Source: Stenotrophomonas maltophilia (GTDB taxonomy: Bacteria > Pseudomonadota > Gammaproteobacteria > Xanthomonadales > Xanthomonadaceae). From it: 64,000 nucleotides of DNA. A program made the position numbers and the translations under genes. Position 1 is the first letter of the stretch; each line of letters begins with the position of its first letter. The stretch covers positions 2,059,001 through 2,123,000 of the forward strand of contig NZ_CP154630.1 of assembly GCF_039555535.1 (NCBI RefSeq), in the 5' to 3' direction. Shown here in pieces: positions 10,692-19,000 of the stretch. The notes beneath the pieces were generated by a model. The model did not search any database. It was given only the letters and a program-made list of their open reading frames with translations, and was not told the DNA's origin.

Positions 10692-13600
10692 ATGAATCGC
10701 ATCTACCGGCGTGTATGGAACCGCCAGCTCAATGCTCTGGTCGTGGCCTCCGAACTGGCCACCGGCGACAGCGGTGGCAGTGCCGCGCGGGATCCGCGCG
10801 CCTTCCTGCTGATGCCCACCACGCTCGCCCTGGCCCTGCTGTGTGCACTGGCCAGTGGCCACGCAGGGGCCTCCGAATCCAATCAGTCGCTGCGTGATCT
10901 GCAGGCACTTGCAGCCAAGTACACCCAGCCCATGCCGGTCAAGGTCGATGCCGAGGTGGCCCTTGCGGCTGCCGCAAGCCAGGCCCAGAGCAGCCCGGCA
11001 ATCAGCGCGGATGCGCGCGTCGGCCTGCAGTTGAGCACCGCGGCGCTGCCGGTGGTGCGTGACGTGCTGCCGGCCACCGTGCAGGTGAAGCTGGCCGCGA
11101 ACACGGCGCCGAAGCAGGTCGCCGTCCCGGGGCTTGCTGCGGATGTCCACGCGAAAGCCAACATCGGCCTCGGCGGTGCGCAGGTGGCATCCATCGATAC
11201 CGGTGCAAAAGCGGCCGCCGGCATCAGCGGCGCGCCGGCTGGTGCACTGCGGGGCCTGAAGGCTTCTGTAGATGGCGCGCTGGATTCGAAGCTGAAAGTG
11301 GCGGGCCATCAGATCGACGCCCAGGGCCAGGCGAAGGCGACGGCGGCGATCACGCTGCCCGCCAAGGAGGAACTGCCGGGAGAAACCCACGATCGGGCGA
11401 TCACTGCCGCATTCGATGCCGGTGCAGCCGGCAAGGTGCGCGTGCAGGCGCCGGATGGCCAGGAAGTGGTTGCCGATCGCAATCTGAAGCTGGCGGGCCA
11501 GGCAATGGTTGCGGCGCAGAACAGCGCATTGGGTGTCGGGGGGCTGGTGGGCGGCGTGGTCGGCGCCGCGGGCAACGCCGTCGGTGGCGCGCTCAACGGC
11601 ACGGTCGGTACGGTCGGTGGCGCGGTCGGCGGAGCCCTCAACGGCACCGTTGGCAGTGTGGGCGGCGCCGTGGGCGGCACGCTCAACAACACTGTGGGCG
11701 CCGTGGGTGGCGCACTGAATGGAGCTGTGGGCACGGTCGGCAGCGCGGTGGGCGGAGCCCTGAACGGCACCGTCGGCAGTGTGGGTGGTGCCGTAGGCGG
11801 CACGCTCAACAACACTGTAGGCGCCGTGGGTGGCGCACTGAATGGCGCCGTAGGCACCGTCGGCGGTGCGGTGGGGGGAGCCCTCAACGGCACCGTCGGC
11901 AGTGTGGGCGGCGCCGTAGGCGGCACGCTCAACAACACGGTAGGCGCCGTGGGTGGCGCACTGAATGGCGCCGTCGGCACGGTCGGTAGCGTCGGTGGTG
12001 CAGTTGGCGGAGCGCTCAATGGCACCGTCGGCAGTGTGGGCGGTGCGGTGGGTGGCACGCTCAATAACACCGTAGGCGCCGTCGGCGGCGCACTGAACGG
12101 CGCCGTCGGCACCGTCGGTGGTGCAGTTGGCGGAGCGCTCAATGGCACCGTCGGCAGCGTGGGTGGCGCCGTGGGCGGCACGCTCAACAACACGGTGGGC
12201 GCCGTGGGTGGCGCACTGAATGGCGCTGTGGGCACGGTTGGCAGCGCGGTGGGCGGAGCCCTCAACGGCACCGTCGGCAGTGTGGGTGGTGCCGTAGGCG
12301 GCACGCTCAACAACACTGTAGGCGCCGTGGGTGGCGCACTGAATGGCGCCGTAGGCACCGTCGGCGGTGCGGTGGGTGGAGCCCTCAACGGCACTGTCGG
12401 CAGCGTAGGCGGCACGCTCAACAACACTGTGGGCGCCGTAGGTGGCGCATTGAATGGTGCGGCAGGCACTGTCGGCGCGGTCGGAGGCGCTGTTGGCGGA
12501 GCTCTCAATGGCACCGTCGGCAGTGTGGGCGGCGCAGTGGGCGGCACGCTCAACAACACGGTCGGTTCCGTCGGCGGCCTGCTTAATGGCGCCACCGGTT
12601 CCGGCACGGGCCTGGGGGGCCTGCTGGGCAATACGCTCGGCAACGTCGGCAGCGCCGTGGGCAACCTGCTCAACGGCAACCTCAATGGCACCCTTGGCAA
12701 TCTGGGCAGCGCGGTCGGTGGCCTGGTCGGTGGCACGCTGAGCGGCCTGGGCCTGACCAAGCCCTCCGCGATTCCCCCCACCAGCCCGAAGGCCCCTGCC
12801 GCGGCGGATCCGAATGCGGGCCTGATCATCGGCACCGGTGGCCTGGTCGGCAATGTCGGCCAGCTGATCGGGCCGACCACCACCAGCCTGTTCGGCGGCA
12901 ACGGCTACCTGAGCAACGGCAACCTCAAGCTCAGCAATGCCAACGTGATGCAGACCTACTCGACGGTCAACGTGCTGGGCCTGCCGGTAGTGAACCTGTC
13001 GCCGGTCGGCAGCACCCTCAACGGGCTGGGTGGTGCCGTTACCGGTGGCAGCTCGCACCTGACCCTGATCGGTGGCGTGACCTCCGACAGCTACATCTAC
13101 AACATCAACAACGGCAATCCGGGCGGCCTGCTGGGCCTGCTGCTGCCGAAGGATTCGCCTGCCTGGGCCGCCAAGTGCCTGGACGTCGCCCTGGCCGACA
13201 TCTCGTGCTGGGCGGTCAACGCCGCGCAGGACTACCAGGTGCTGATGGGCGACGGTGCGTTCGCCAACGGTTCGAAGGAAGTGGTGATCGGTGCCAACGC
13301 ACGTCACGAGCTGCCGAAGGTTGATGCCAACGTTGCCTTCCCGGGTGATGGGGTCAACGACCCGAGCAACCCGACCGGTGTGCCGACCGCCGACTACGCT
13401 GCACGCATGGGCCATTCGGTGATCGTGGGTGACAGTGCCGTGGGTACCGCCAACGGCCAGACCCTGCTGGGTGCTGAGGCCACCTCCAACCAGGCCAACT
13501 CGGTGGCACTGGGCTACCGTTCGGCCGCACTGCGCGGCGCGCAGGCCAGCTACACCGCGTATGGCCTCACTGCGCCGCAGGTCTCGGCCGGTGAAGTGTC

Positions 13601-16238
13601 AGTGGGCACCGCCGGTGGCGGCGAGCGCCAGATCACCAACGTGGCTGCCGGCAGTGTCAACACCGATGCGGTCAACGTGGCCCAGTTGAAGGGTGCGATC
13701 AGCCTGATCAACGGCGTGGCCGATGCCGCGGTGACCTACGACCTGGATGCCGGTGGCAATCCGAACTACCGCCGGGTCACCCTCGGCGCCGGTACCGGCA
13801 CCACCACCATCGGCAACCTGGCCGGCGGCGCGATCACCGCAGGCAGCCTGGAGGCGGTCAACGGTGGCCAGCTGGCTGGTACCAATGCAGCCATCGCCAG
13901 CTTCTTCGGTGGCCGCGCGGCGTTCGACCCGGCCAGTGGTGTCTTCACCGCACCGCTGTTCGAGATCAGCAGCATCTCCACCGGTGGTGCCATCGCCAAG
14001 GGCCTGTATGAGAACGCCACCGATGCCTTCGCCGCTGTCGATGGCTCGCTGGTCAACCTCAACACGCAGATCACCGACATCCGTAACGGTGGCACCAAGT
14101 ACCTGCGGGTGAACTCGACCGGTATCGAGGCCCTGGCCAGTGGCACCGACTCGATTGCAGTCGGCACCAATGCCCGCGCCACCGCCGCCAACAGCATCGC
14201 GGTCGGTGCCGGCAGCCTGGCCGATCGTGCCAACAGTGTCTCCATCGGCGCGGCCGGTGCCGAGCGCCAGGTCACCAACATGGCCGCCGGTACAGCGGCG
14301 ACCGATGCGGTCAACGTGGGCCAGTTGCAGGCTTCCGAGCAGGGCGCCCTGCGCTACGACCTCAACGGCGACGGCAGCGTCAACTACGCCAGCGCCACGC
14401 TGGGCCAGACCGGCACCGCGACCACGCTGCGCAACCTCGGCCCGGGCCAGGTCAGTGCCACCAGCAGTGAAGCCATCAACGGTGCACAGCTGTTCGCCGC
14501 CAACCAGGCCGTGGCCACCCACCTCGGTGGTGGTGCAGCGGTCAACGCCAGCGGCGTGCTGACCGCACCGACCTACTCGATCAACAACGTGGCCGCCAAC
14601 GGCACGATCACCAAGGGCAACTACAACGACGTCGGCACCGCCTTCGACGCGGTCAGCAATTCGCTGGCCAACGTCGCCGACCAGACCGGCGAGATCGACA
14701 AGCTGGCGGTGAAGTACGACGTCGATGGCAGTGGCAACGTGATCAACAGTGTCTCGCTGAAGGGCACCGGCACCGGTGCGGTGAAGGTGACCAACGTGGC
14801 CGCGGGCAGCATCCTGGCCGGCAGCAGTGATGCCATCACCGGCGACCAGCTGTTCAGCACGAACAGCACCATCGCCAACTACTTCGGTGGCACCACCGCC
14901 TACAACGGCACCACCAACGTGTGGACCGCACCGAAGTTCAGCATCTCCAGCATCGCCACCGATGGCACCTTCACCAGCGGTGATTACAACAACGTCACCG
15001 CCGCATTCACCGCCGTGGATGGCTCGCTGAAGGTCCTCAACCAGCGCATCACCAATGGTGGCGGTGGCAGTGCCTACCTGGCGGTGAACTCGACGGCAGC
15101 GGCTGCAACGGCGGCCGGCGCGGAGGCGGTGGCGGTCGGCCCGCAGGCGAGTGCCGCAGGTGCCAACAGCGTGGCGGTCGGCAATGGCGCCAGTGCCAGC
15201 GCGGGCAACAGCGTGGCGCTGGGTGCCGGTTCGGTGGCCAGCGTCGGTGCGCAGGCAGGCTACACCGGTGCCTATGGGCAGACCGGTGCCAGCAACTCGG
15301 CAGGTGAGGTGTCGGTGGGCAGCACCGGCAGCGAGCGCAAGATCACCCATGTTGCTGATGGCTCCGACGACCACGATGCGACCAATGTCGGGCAGCTGAA
15401 GAACGGCGTGAACTACGCCATCGACCAGTCCAAGTCCTACACCGACCAGAAGATCCAGAACATCACCAATGTGGCCGGCAGCTTCCGCGCCAACAACACC
15501 AACAACCTGGCCGATCCGTCGGCCAGTGGTGCCAACTCGGCCGCCGGTGGCGCGGGTTCCGCCGCGGCGGGTGCCAACTCGACCGCGCTGGGCAATGGCT
15601 CGCAGGCACAGGCCGACAACTCGGTGGCGCTGGGTGCGGGCTCGGTGGCGAACCGTGCCAATACGGTGTCGGTGGGTGCCAGCGGTGCGGAACGCCAGGT
15701 GGTCAACGTGGCCGATGGCACGCAAGCGACCGATGCGGTCAATGTACGGCAGCTGCAGGCGTCGCAGCAGGGCACCCTCCGCTATGACACCACCACCAAC
15801 GGTGCCACCAACTTCAACAGCGTGACCCTTGGCAGCACCACCAGTGGCCCGACCACGGTGCGCAATGTCGCCGCCGGCACCGCCGGCACCGACGCGGTCA
15901 ACGTGGACCAGTTGAAGTCGGGCATGGCACAGACCCTGGATTGGTCGAAGGCCTACACCGACGAGCGCATGGGTGGCTTCGAGCGCGACCTGCGCAAGAC
16001 CGACAACCGCGCCTCGGCCGGTATCGCTTCGGCGATGGCCACCGCAGCCCTGCCGCAGCCCAGCGAAGCGGGCCGCAGCATGGCCTCGGTCGCAGCCGGC
16101 AGCTACAACGGTGAGTCGGGCGTGGCGATCGGTATCTCCGGAGTCTCCGAAGGTGGTCGCTGGATCTACAAGTTCAGCGGCTCCACCAACAGCCGTGGCG
16201 AGGCCGGCGTGGCCGTCGGTGCCGGCATCCAGTGGTGA
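10692..16238 (+). CDS. Giant YadA-like trimeric autotransporter adhesin with tandem repeats
   Basis: A protein of 1848 residues, exported to the outer membrane and displayed as a trimer. It starts MNRIYRRVWNRQLNALVV, an extended signal peptide region typical of large autotransporters, with the hydrophobic core only at about residues 35-55. Residues ~60-310 are Ala/Val-rich and not recognised. Residues ~313-636 are eight copies of a 41-residue Gly/Val/Asn repeat. From about residue 900 come YadA head repeats (NSVALG, NSIAVGAGS, GERQITNVAAG necks), repeated in several blocks with ATDAVNVGQL-type necks. The last ~95 residues are the YadA anchor barrel (KTDNRASAGIASAMATAALP) ending in a terminal tryptophan. 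The start has GGGGGA upstream. The downstream OmpA-like gene is probably co-transcribed. Confidence 0.93.
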   Translation: MNRIYRRVWNRQLNALVVASELATGDSGGSAARDPRAFLLMPTTLALALLCALASGHAGASESNQSLRDLQALAAKYTQPMPVKVDAEVALAAAASQAQSSPAISADARVGLQLSTAALPVVRDVLPATVQVKLAANTAPKQVAVPGLAADVHAKANIGLGGAQVASIDTGAKAAAGISGAPAGALRGLKASVDGALDSKLKVAGHQIDAQGQAKATAAITLPAKEELPGETHDRAITAAFDAGAAGKVRVQAPDGQEVVADRNLKLAGQAMVAAQNSALGVGGLVGGVVGAAGNAVGGALNGTVGTVGGAVGGALNGTVGSVGGAVGGTLNNTVGAVGGALNGAVGTVGSAVGGALNGTVGSVGGAVGGTLNNTVGAVGGALNGAVGTVGGAVGGALNGTVGSVGGAVGGTLNNTVGAVGGALNGAVGTVGSVGGAVGGALNGTVGSVGGAVGGTLNNTVGAVGGALNGAVGTVGGAVGGALNGTVGSVGGAVGGTLNNTVGAVGGALNGAVGTVGSAVGGALNGTVGSVGGAVGGTLNNTVGAVGGALNGAVGTVGGAVGGALNGTVGSVGGTLNNTVGAVGGALNGAAGTVGAVGGAVGGALNGTVGSVGGAVGGTLNNTVGSVGGLLNGATGSGTGLGGLLGNTLGNVGSAVGNLLNGNLNGTLGNLGSAVGGLVGGTLSGLGLTKPSAIPPTSPKAPAAADPNAGLIIGTGGLVGNVGQLIGPTTTSLFGGNGYLSNGNLKLSNANVMQTYSTVNVLGLPVVNLSPVGSTLNGLGGAVTGGSSHLTLIGGVTSDSYIYNINNGNPGGLLGLLLPKDSPAWAAKCLDVALADISCWAVNAAQDYQVLMGDGAFANGSKEVVIGANARHELPKVDANVAFPGDGVNDPSNPTGVPTADYAARMGHSVIVGDSAVGTANGQTLLGAEATSNQANSVALGYRSAALRGAQASYTAYGLTAPQVSAGEVSVGTAGGGERQITNVAAGSVNTDAVNVAQLKGAISLINGVADAAVTYDLDAGGNPNYRRVTLGAGTGTTTIGNLAGGAITAGSLEAVNGGQLAGTNAAIASFFGGRAAFDPASGVFTAPLFEISSISTGGAIAKGLYENATDAFAAVDGSLVNLNTQITDIRNGGTKYLRVNSTGIEALASGTDSIAVGTNARATAANSIAVGAGSLADRANSVSIGAAGAERQVTNMAAGTAATDAVNVGQLQASEQGALRYDLNGDGSVNYASATLGQTGTATTLRNLGPGQVSATSSEAINGAQLFAANQAVATHLGGGAAVNASGVLTAPTYSINNVAANGTITKGNYNDVGTAFDAVSNSLANVADQTGEIDKLAVKYDVDGSGNVINSVSLKGTGTGAVKVTNVAAGSILAGSSDAITGDQLFSTNSTIANYFGGTTAYNGTTNVWTAPKFSISSIATDGTFTSGDYNNVTAAFTAVDGSLKVLNQRITNGGGGSAYLAVNSTAAAATAAGAEAVAVGPQASAAGANSVAVGNGASASAGNSVALGAGSVASVGAQAGYTGAYGQTGASNSAGEVSVGSTGSERKITHVADGSDDHDATNVGQLKNGVNYAIDQSKSYTDQKIQNITNVAGSFRANNTNNLADPSASGANSAAGGAGSAAAGANSTALGNGSQAQADNSVALGAGSVANRANTVSVGASGAERQVVNVADGTQATDAVNVRQLQASQQGTLRYDTTTNGATNFNSVTLGSTTSGPTTVRNVAAGTAGTDAVNVDQLKSGMAQTLDWSKAYTDERMGGFERDLRKTDNRASAGIASAMATAALPQPSEAGRSMASVAAGSYNGESGVAIGISGVSEGGRWIYKFSGSTNSRGEAGVAVGAGIQW
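11628..12600 (+). repeat. Coding tandem repeat, eight ~123-bp units in the adhesin
   Basis: Units begin at 11628, 11751, 11874, 12006, 12129, 12252, 12375 and 12495. Spacing is 123 bases except 132 (three extra codons) and 120 (a four-residue deletion partly offset). Each unit encodes GGALNGTVGS, then VGGAVGGTLNNTVGA, then VGGALNGAVGT and a short link alternating SAV and GAV. All changes are multiples of three, so the frame is preserved. A degenerate copy lies just before (from about 11560) and decaying copies lie after (to ~12760). Confidence 0.95.
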
Positions 16239-16299
16239 TCCCCGCCGCCGGGTCGCAGGTGCGGCCCGGCATCGCGGAAACGTCTACAGGGGGAACGAC

Positions 16300-17136
16300 A
16301 TGAAACAGCATCGCATCGCCCGCACCGGCCAGCTGGCCGCTACGCTGGGCCTGATCCTGGGAATGGGGCTGCTGGCCGCGTGCCGCAGCCATGCGCCGGC
16401 CGCCGACGGTCCGGCCGAAGCCACCGCCGTCCACTTCCCGGACGCCTCCAAGGCCTCGCTGAAGGAGGGCATCTATCCCGATGTCGCCGACCTGCGCCGC
16501 TTCGCGCCGGGCATGAGCAAGCGCCAGCTCTACACCTTGTTGGGCACGCCGCATTTCAACGAAGGCATGTGGGGCGTGCGCGAGTGGAACTACCTGTTCA
16601 ACTTCCGGACGGCGCAGGGTGCCGAATACTTCACCTGCCAGTTCCAGGTGCGATTCGACAGCAAGGGCATCGCCCAGGGCGGCTACTGGAAGCCGGAATC
16701 GTGCGCGGCCGTGCTCGAGCCGCCGCGGCCGCCAGCACCGCCGCCGCCGGCACCGTTACCGGAACAGCCGCTACGACTGTCTGCCGATGCGCTGTTCGGG
16801 TTTGACAGCGCCGTGCTCAGCGCAGAAGGCCAGCAGGCGGTGCAGGTGGTGTTGGCGCAGGTGCGCGAGGCCGCGCAGGTGCAGTCGATCCGGGTGACCG
16901 GGTACACCGATCGCATCGGCAGCGCCAGTTACAACCAGACGCTGTCGCAGCGCCGCGCCGAGGCCGTACGGAATGCCCTGGTGCAGGGCGGGGTGCCCGC
17001 CACCGCGATCAGTGCCGAAGGGCGGGGTGCGGCCGAGCCGATCGTGCAGTGCGAGCAACGCAACCGTCGCGAGCTGATCGCGTGCCTGGCCCCGAACCGG
17101 CGCGTGCAGATCGCCGGGATGGCCCAGCCGCGCTGA
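16300..17136 (+). CDS. Lipoprotein with BamE-like and OmpA-like domains
   Basis: A 278-residue protein. The signal MKQHRIARTGQLAATLG and hydrophobic core end in LLAAC, so Cys28 is the likely lipidated residue. Residues ~60-125 resemble the SmpA/OmlA (BamE) fold (PGMSKRQLYTLLGTPHFNEG and WNYLFNFR). A Pro/Ala linker (PPRPPAPPPPAPLPEQP) follows, then an OmpA C-terminal peptidoglycan-binding domain (LFGFDSAVLSAEGQQAV, VTGYTDRIGSASYNQTLSQR, NRRVQIAG). The start at 16300 has a GGGGGA site, 61 bases after the adhesin stop, so the two are probably one transcript. Such a protein could tie the adhesin anchor to the cell wall; that role is inferred from position. Confidence 0.88.
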   Translation: MKQHRIARTGQLAATLGLILGMGLLAACRSHAPAADGPAEATAVHFPDASKASLKEGIYPDVADLRRFAPGMSKRQLYTLLGTPHFNEGMWGVREWNYLFNFRTAQGAEYFTCQFQVRFDSKGIAQGGYWKPESCAAVLEPPRPPAPPPPAPLPEQPLRLSADALFGFDSAVLSAEGQQAVQVVLAQVREAAQVQSIRVTGYTDRIGSASYNQTLSQRRAEAVRNALVQGGVPATAISAEGRGAAEPIVQCEQRNRRELIACLAPNRRVQIAGMAQPR

Positions 17137-17181
17137 CAGTCCCGCGCCGGGGAGTGTCCCGGTATACCGAGTCCCCCCTGA

Positions 17182-17232
17182 CCGCCGGCAGGACGTGGTT
17201 ACGTCTCCCCCGTCGACCACGCCTGCCGGCGG
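17182..17232. repeat. Long inverted repeat, possible terminator
   Basis: CCGCCGGCAGG at 17182-17192 pairs with CCTGCCGGCGG at 17222-17232, extended inwards by CGTGGT/ACCACG with one unpaired base. No T-tract follows. It lies between the OmpA-like gene and the small gene at 17247 and could end the adhesin transcript. Confidence 0.6.
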
Positions 17233-17246
17233 CTCAGGTTTTCTCC

Positions 17247-17549
17247 ATGGTGCACGCGATGAATGCCCAATTCCTGCCTCTTTCCATGAAGACGGAAGCC
17301 ACACTGAGTGTGTATGGCCAGCTCGGCAACCATGCCGTGGTGCGCATTCCCGGGCGGCGCCTGCCAGGGCTGATCCTGCAGGCCGATACCGTGGCCGGGT
17401 TCCTGGCGCAGTTGCAAGAGGCCCAGGCATGCCTGCGCAGCGGGCGCGCACAGCGCACCGACGCCGAGCTGGACATGCTTATCGACGTGTTGCAGCAGTG
17501 GTATGCGCTGATCGAATCGCGCCTGGCCGACGCCGGCGAGGCGCTGTAG
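17247..17549 (+). CDS. Small conserved-looking protein of unknown function
   Basis: About 100 residues starting MVHAMNAQFLPLSM; later methionines at 17259 and 17286 are equally possible starts, and no strong ribosome site decides. The core reads QLGNHAVVRIPGRRLPGLIL followed by QADTVAGFLAQLQEAQ and a helical C-terminus with WYALIESRL. The AVVRIPGRRxPG pattern resembles a small DUF6959-like family from memory, but this is not certain. There is no signal peptide, membrane segment or metal motif. It is followed at once by a long perfect palindrome that probably terminates it. Confidence 0.6.
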   Translation: MVHAMNAQFLPLSMKTEATLSVYGQLGNHAVVRIPGRRLPGLILQADTVAGFLAQLQEAQACLRSGRAQRTDAELDMLIDVLQQWYALIESRLADAGEAL

Positions 17550-17553
17550 AAGA

Positions 17554-17629
17554 AAAAGGGGACGGAGGGGATTAAGTCGTTTCCGGCACGGCTGGGGCAT
17601 TGACGACTTAATCCCCTCCGTCCCCTTTT
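17554..17629. terminator. Perfect 27-bp inverted repeat, likely bidirectional terminator
   Basis: Arms at 17554-17580 and 17603-17629 are exact reverse complements around a 22-base loop. The core is GACGGAGGGGATTAAGTCG, flanked by A-run and T-run ends (AAAA...TTTT). It separates the convergent gene at 17247 and the methyltransferase, and the end runs would serve both strands. A near-identical single arm recurs at 19785-19813, so this is also a dispersed repeat. Confidence 0.8.
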
Positions 17630-17634
17630 CTGTG

Positions 17635-18462
17635 TCATGCGCGTGCGCGGATCAACCAGCAGGCAGCGTCCACGCGGACCCGATCGCCCTCGATGAATGG
17701 CGTGAATGCTGCCAGCGCCTTGTCGCGGAGTGCAGCGGCGCGTTCTCCGGGCAGGTCTCGCAGGGCAAGACCCAGTGCACCGAGCTGCCCCACATAGGTC
17801 GGCAGTTCATTGCGGGCGAGGGAGCAGGGCAGGGCCACCGCAGTCACTTCGACGTCCTTCCAGCCGGCGGCCTGCAGCAGGTGGTGGATGCGTTCATCGT
17901 CGGCGAAGGCGAACTGCCCGGGTGCGCCAGGTCTCCGCGGTGGCAGATCCAGCTCATCACCGATGGCCCGCTCGGCGGTCGTCATGAACGGGTTTTCCTC
18001 TGCGCTGCGCCAGGCGATGAAGCGCAGGCCCGAATTCGGCCTGGCTGCACGATGCTGGTTGGCGAACGCGGCCCCGGTATCCTCGAAGAACATCACCCCC
18101 AACCGCGACTGGATCCAGTCGAAGTGCCCAGAGGGCAGAGGGTGCTGTTGCGCGTCTGCGACGATGAAGTCAGCGTCCAGCCCCGCCGTTTCCGCGCGCT
18201 TGCGCGCCATTGCCAGCATCGGTGCGGAGATGTCCACGCCGGTGCAGTGGGCGGCCGGACGTGCCGCGCCGGCGGCAAGCAGGCTCGCGCCCGTGCCGCA
18301 TCCGATGTCGAGCAGTTGCGTGACGGTTTCTGGCAACTCGGCGACCAGCAGGTCGGCCATCGGCTGGAACAGGCCATCGAGGATGGCCTGCTGGGCGACC
18401 CAGATCTGGCCGCTGGGGCCATTCCAGAGGGTGTTCTGATCAACGGGGGATGTGCTGGCCAT
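17635..18462 (-). CDS. Class I SAM-dependent methyltransferase
   Basis: A 275-residue protein with a Rossmann methyltransferase domain. Motif I is LLDIGCGTGASLLAAG (about residues 49-64), followed by the acidic residue VDIS (motif II) and DFIVADAQQHPLPSG (motif III). Motif IV is seen as FDWIQSRLGVMFF. The C-terminal half resembles Methyltransf_11/UbiE-type enzymes; the substrate cannot be told. It is divergent from a MerR regulator, and the shared gap contains a MerR-type operator, so its expression is probably set by that regulator. Initiation at MASTSPVDQNTLW fits the family. Confidence 0.85.
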   Translation of the reverse strand: MASTSPVDQNTLWNGPSGQIWVAQQAILDGLFQPMADLLVAELPETVTQLLDIGCGTGASLLAAGAARPAAHCTGVDISAPMLAMARKRAETAGLDADFIVADAQQHPLPSGHFDWIQSRLGVMFFEDTGAAFANQHRAARPNSGLRFIAWRSAEENPFMTTAERAIGDELDLPPRRPGAPGQFAFADDERIHHLLQAAGWKDVEVTAVALPCSLARNELPTYVGQLGALGLALRDLPGERAAALRDKALAAFTPFIEGDRVRVDAACWLIRARA

Positions 18463-18499
18463 GGCCTTGCCTTGTCCGGAAGTGGCCCATAGGTTGCTG

Positions 18500-18522
18500 C
18501 TTGAAGACGACTTGAGGTCAAG
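18500..18522. promoter_or_regulatory. Putative MerR-type operator
   Basis: On the minus strand it reads CTTGACCTCAAGTCGTCTTC followed by AAG. It contains a TTGACC -35-like element and the half-site pair CTCAAGT/CTTCAAG that resembles the classical SoxR/MerR-family spacer dyad (CCTCAAGTTAACTTGAGG). It lies between the methyltransferase and MerR genes, in the orientation to drive the methyltransferase. Confidence 0.55.
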
Positions 18523-18525
18523 CCC

Positions 18526-18927
18526 ATGCGTGAACTGGATATCGGCGAGGTGGTGAAGCGCAGCGGGGTGCCGGCCTCGACCCTGCGCTACTACGAGCAG
18601 CTGGGGCTGTTGCAGGCGCTGGGGCGCCGTGGCCTGCGACGGCAGTATGACGAGCAGGTGCTGGAACGGCTGGCACTGATAGGGCTGGGCCAGGCCGCTG
18701 GGCTGTCGTTGCAGCAGATCGGGCTGTCATTGCCACGGCAGGGCTGTATCACCCTGGATCGCGAGGCGCTGCTGGCGCAGGCCGAGGTGCTGCAACGGCA
18801 GATCACGCAGCTGCAGCGGGTACGGCGGCATCTGCAGCGGGCTGCGGCATGCCCGCAGGCAGAGGATGCCCGGAAGTGCGGTTCGTTCCGGAAACTGTTG
18901 CGCGCGCAGCAGCGAATGGGTGGGTGA
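18526..18927 (+). CDS. MerR-family transcriptional regulator
   Basis: A 133-residue regulator. The N-terminal winged helix is typical: IGEVVKRSGVPASTLRYYEQ then LGLLQALGRRGLRRQYDEQV. A long dimerisation helix follows (LLAQAEVLQRQITQLQRVRR). Cysteines occur at QGCITLD in the middle and at AACPQAEDARKCGSF near the C-terminus. They could sense a metal or oxidant, but the pattern does not match SoxR, CueR or ZntR closely. It is divergent from the methyltransferase gene with 63 bases between start codons. MerR proteins usually act from an operator in such a gap, and a candidate is present. Confidence 0.88.
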   Translation: MRELDIGEVVKRSGVPASTLRYYEQLGLLQALGRRGLRRQYDEQVLERLALIGLGQAAGLSLQQIGLSLPRQGCITLDREALLAQAEVLQRQITQLQRVRRHLQRAAACPQAEDARKCGSFRKLLRAQQRMGG

Positions 18928-18936
18928 GAGGAGGGC

Positions 18937-18996
18937 ATCCACGCATGGCGTGGATCTACTGCACCACGGCTTCGGCAGATCCACGCCATGCGTGTA
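18937..18996. repeat. SMAG/REP element pair (ATCCACGC type)
   Basis: ATCCACGCATGGCGTGGAT followed by CTAC at 18937-18959 (read on the minus strand it begins GTAG), then a second copy, AGATCCACGCCATGCGTG, at 18977-18996 without the GTAG. It lies between the convergent MerR and mgtC-like genes. Confidence 0.75.
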
Positions 18997-19000
18997 TGAA

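Noticed and set aside
11628-12600. Regular 123-bp repeats as a possible CRISPR array
   Set aside because: Repeats are contiguous, in frame and without unique spacers; no cas genes nearby.
11309-12901. A 530-codon minus-strand frame of PPTAPTVPLRAPPT-like repeats resembling a proline-rich protein
   Set aside because: Its repeat is only the third reading of the 123-bp coding repeat; no signal peptide or family.
10632-13415. A 927-codon minus-strand open frame across the adhesin repeats
   Set aside because: It is the reverse of the repeat-rich plus-strand gene, with low-complexity Ala/His/Asp composition. High GC removes stops on the opposite strand. The plus frame has signal peptide, necks and anchor.
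13599-15725. A 708-codon minus-strand open frame opposite the adhesin head repeats
   Set aside because: Same cause. No start site, no recognisable domain, composition dominated by Gly, Ala, Val, Arg.
17554-17629. Perfect inverted repeat as ends of an insertion sequence
   Set aside because: Only a 22-base loop lies between the arms and no transposase is present; terminator or miniature repeat fits better.
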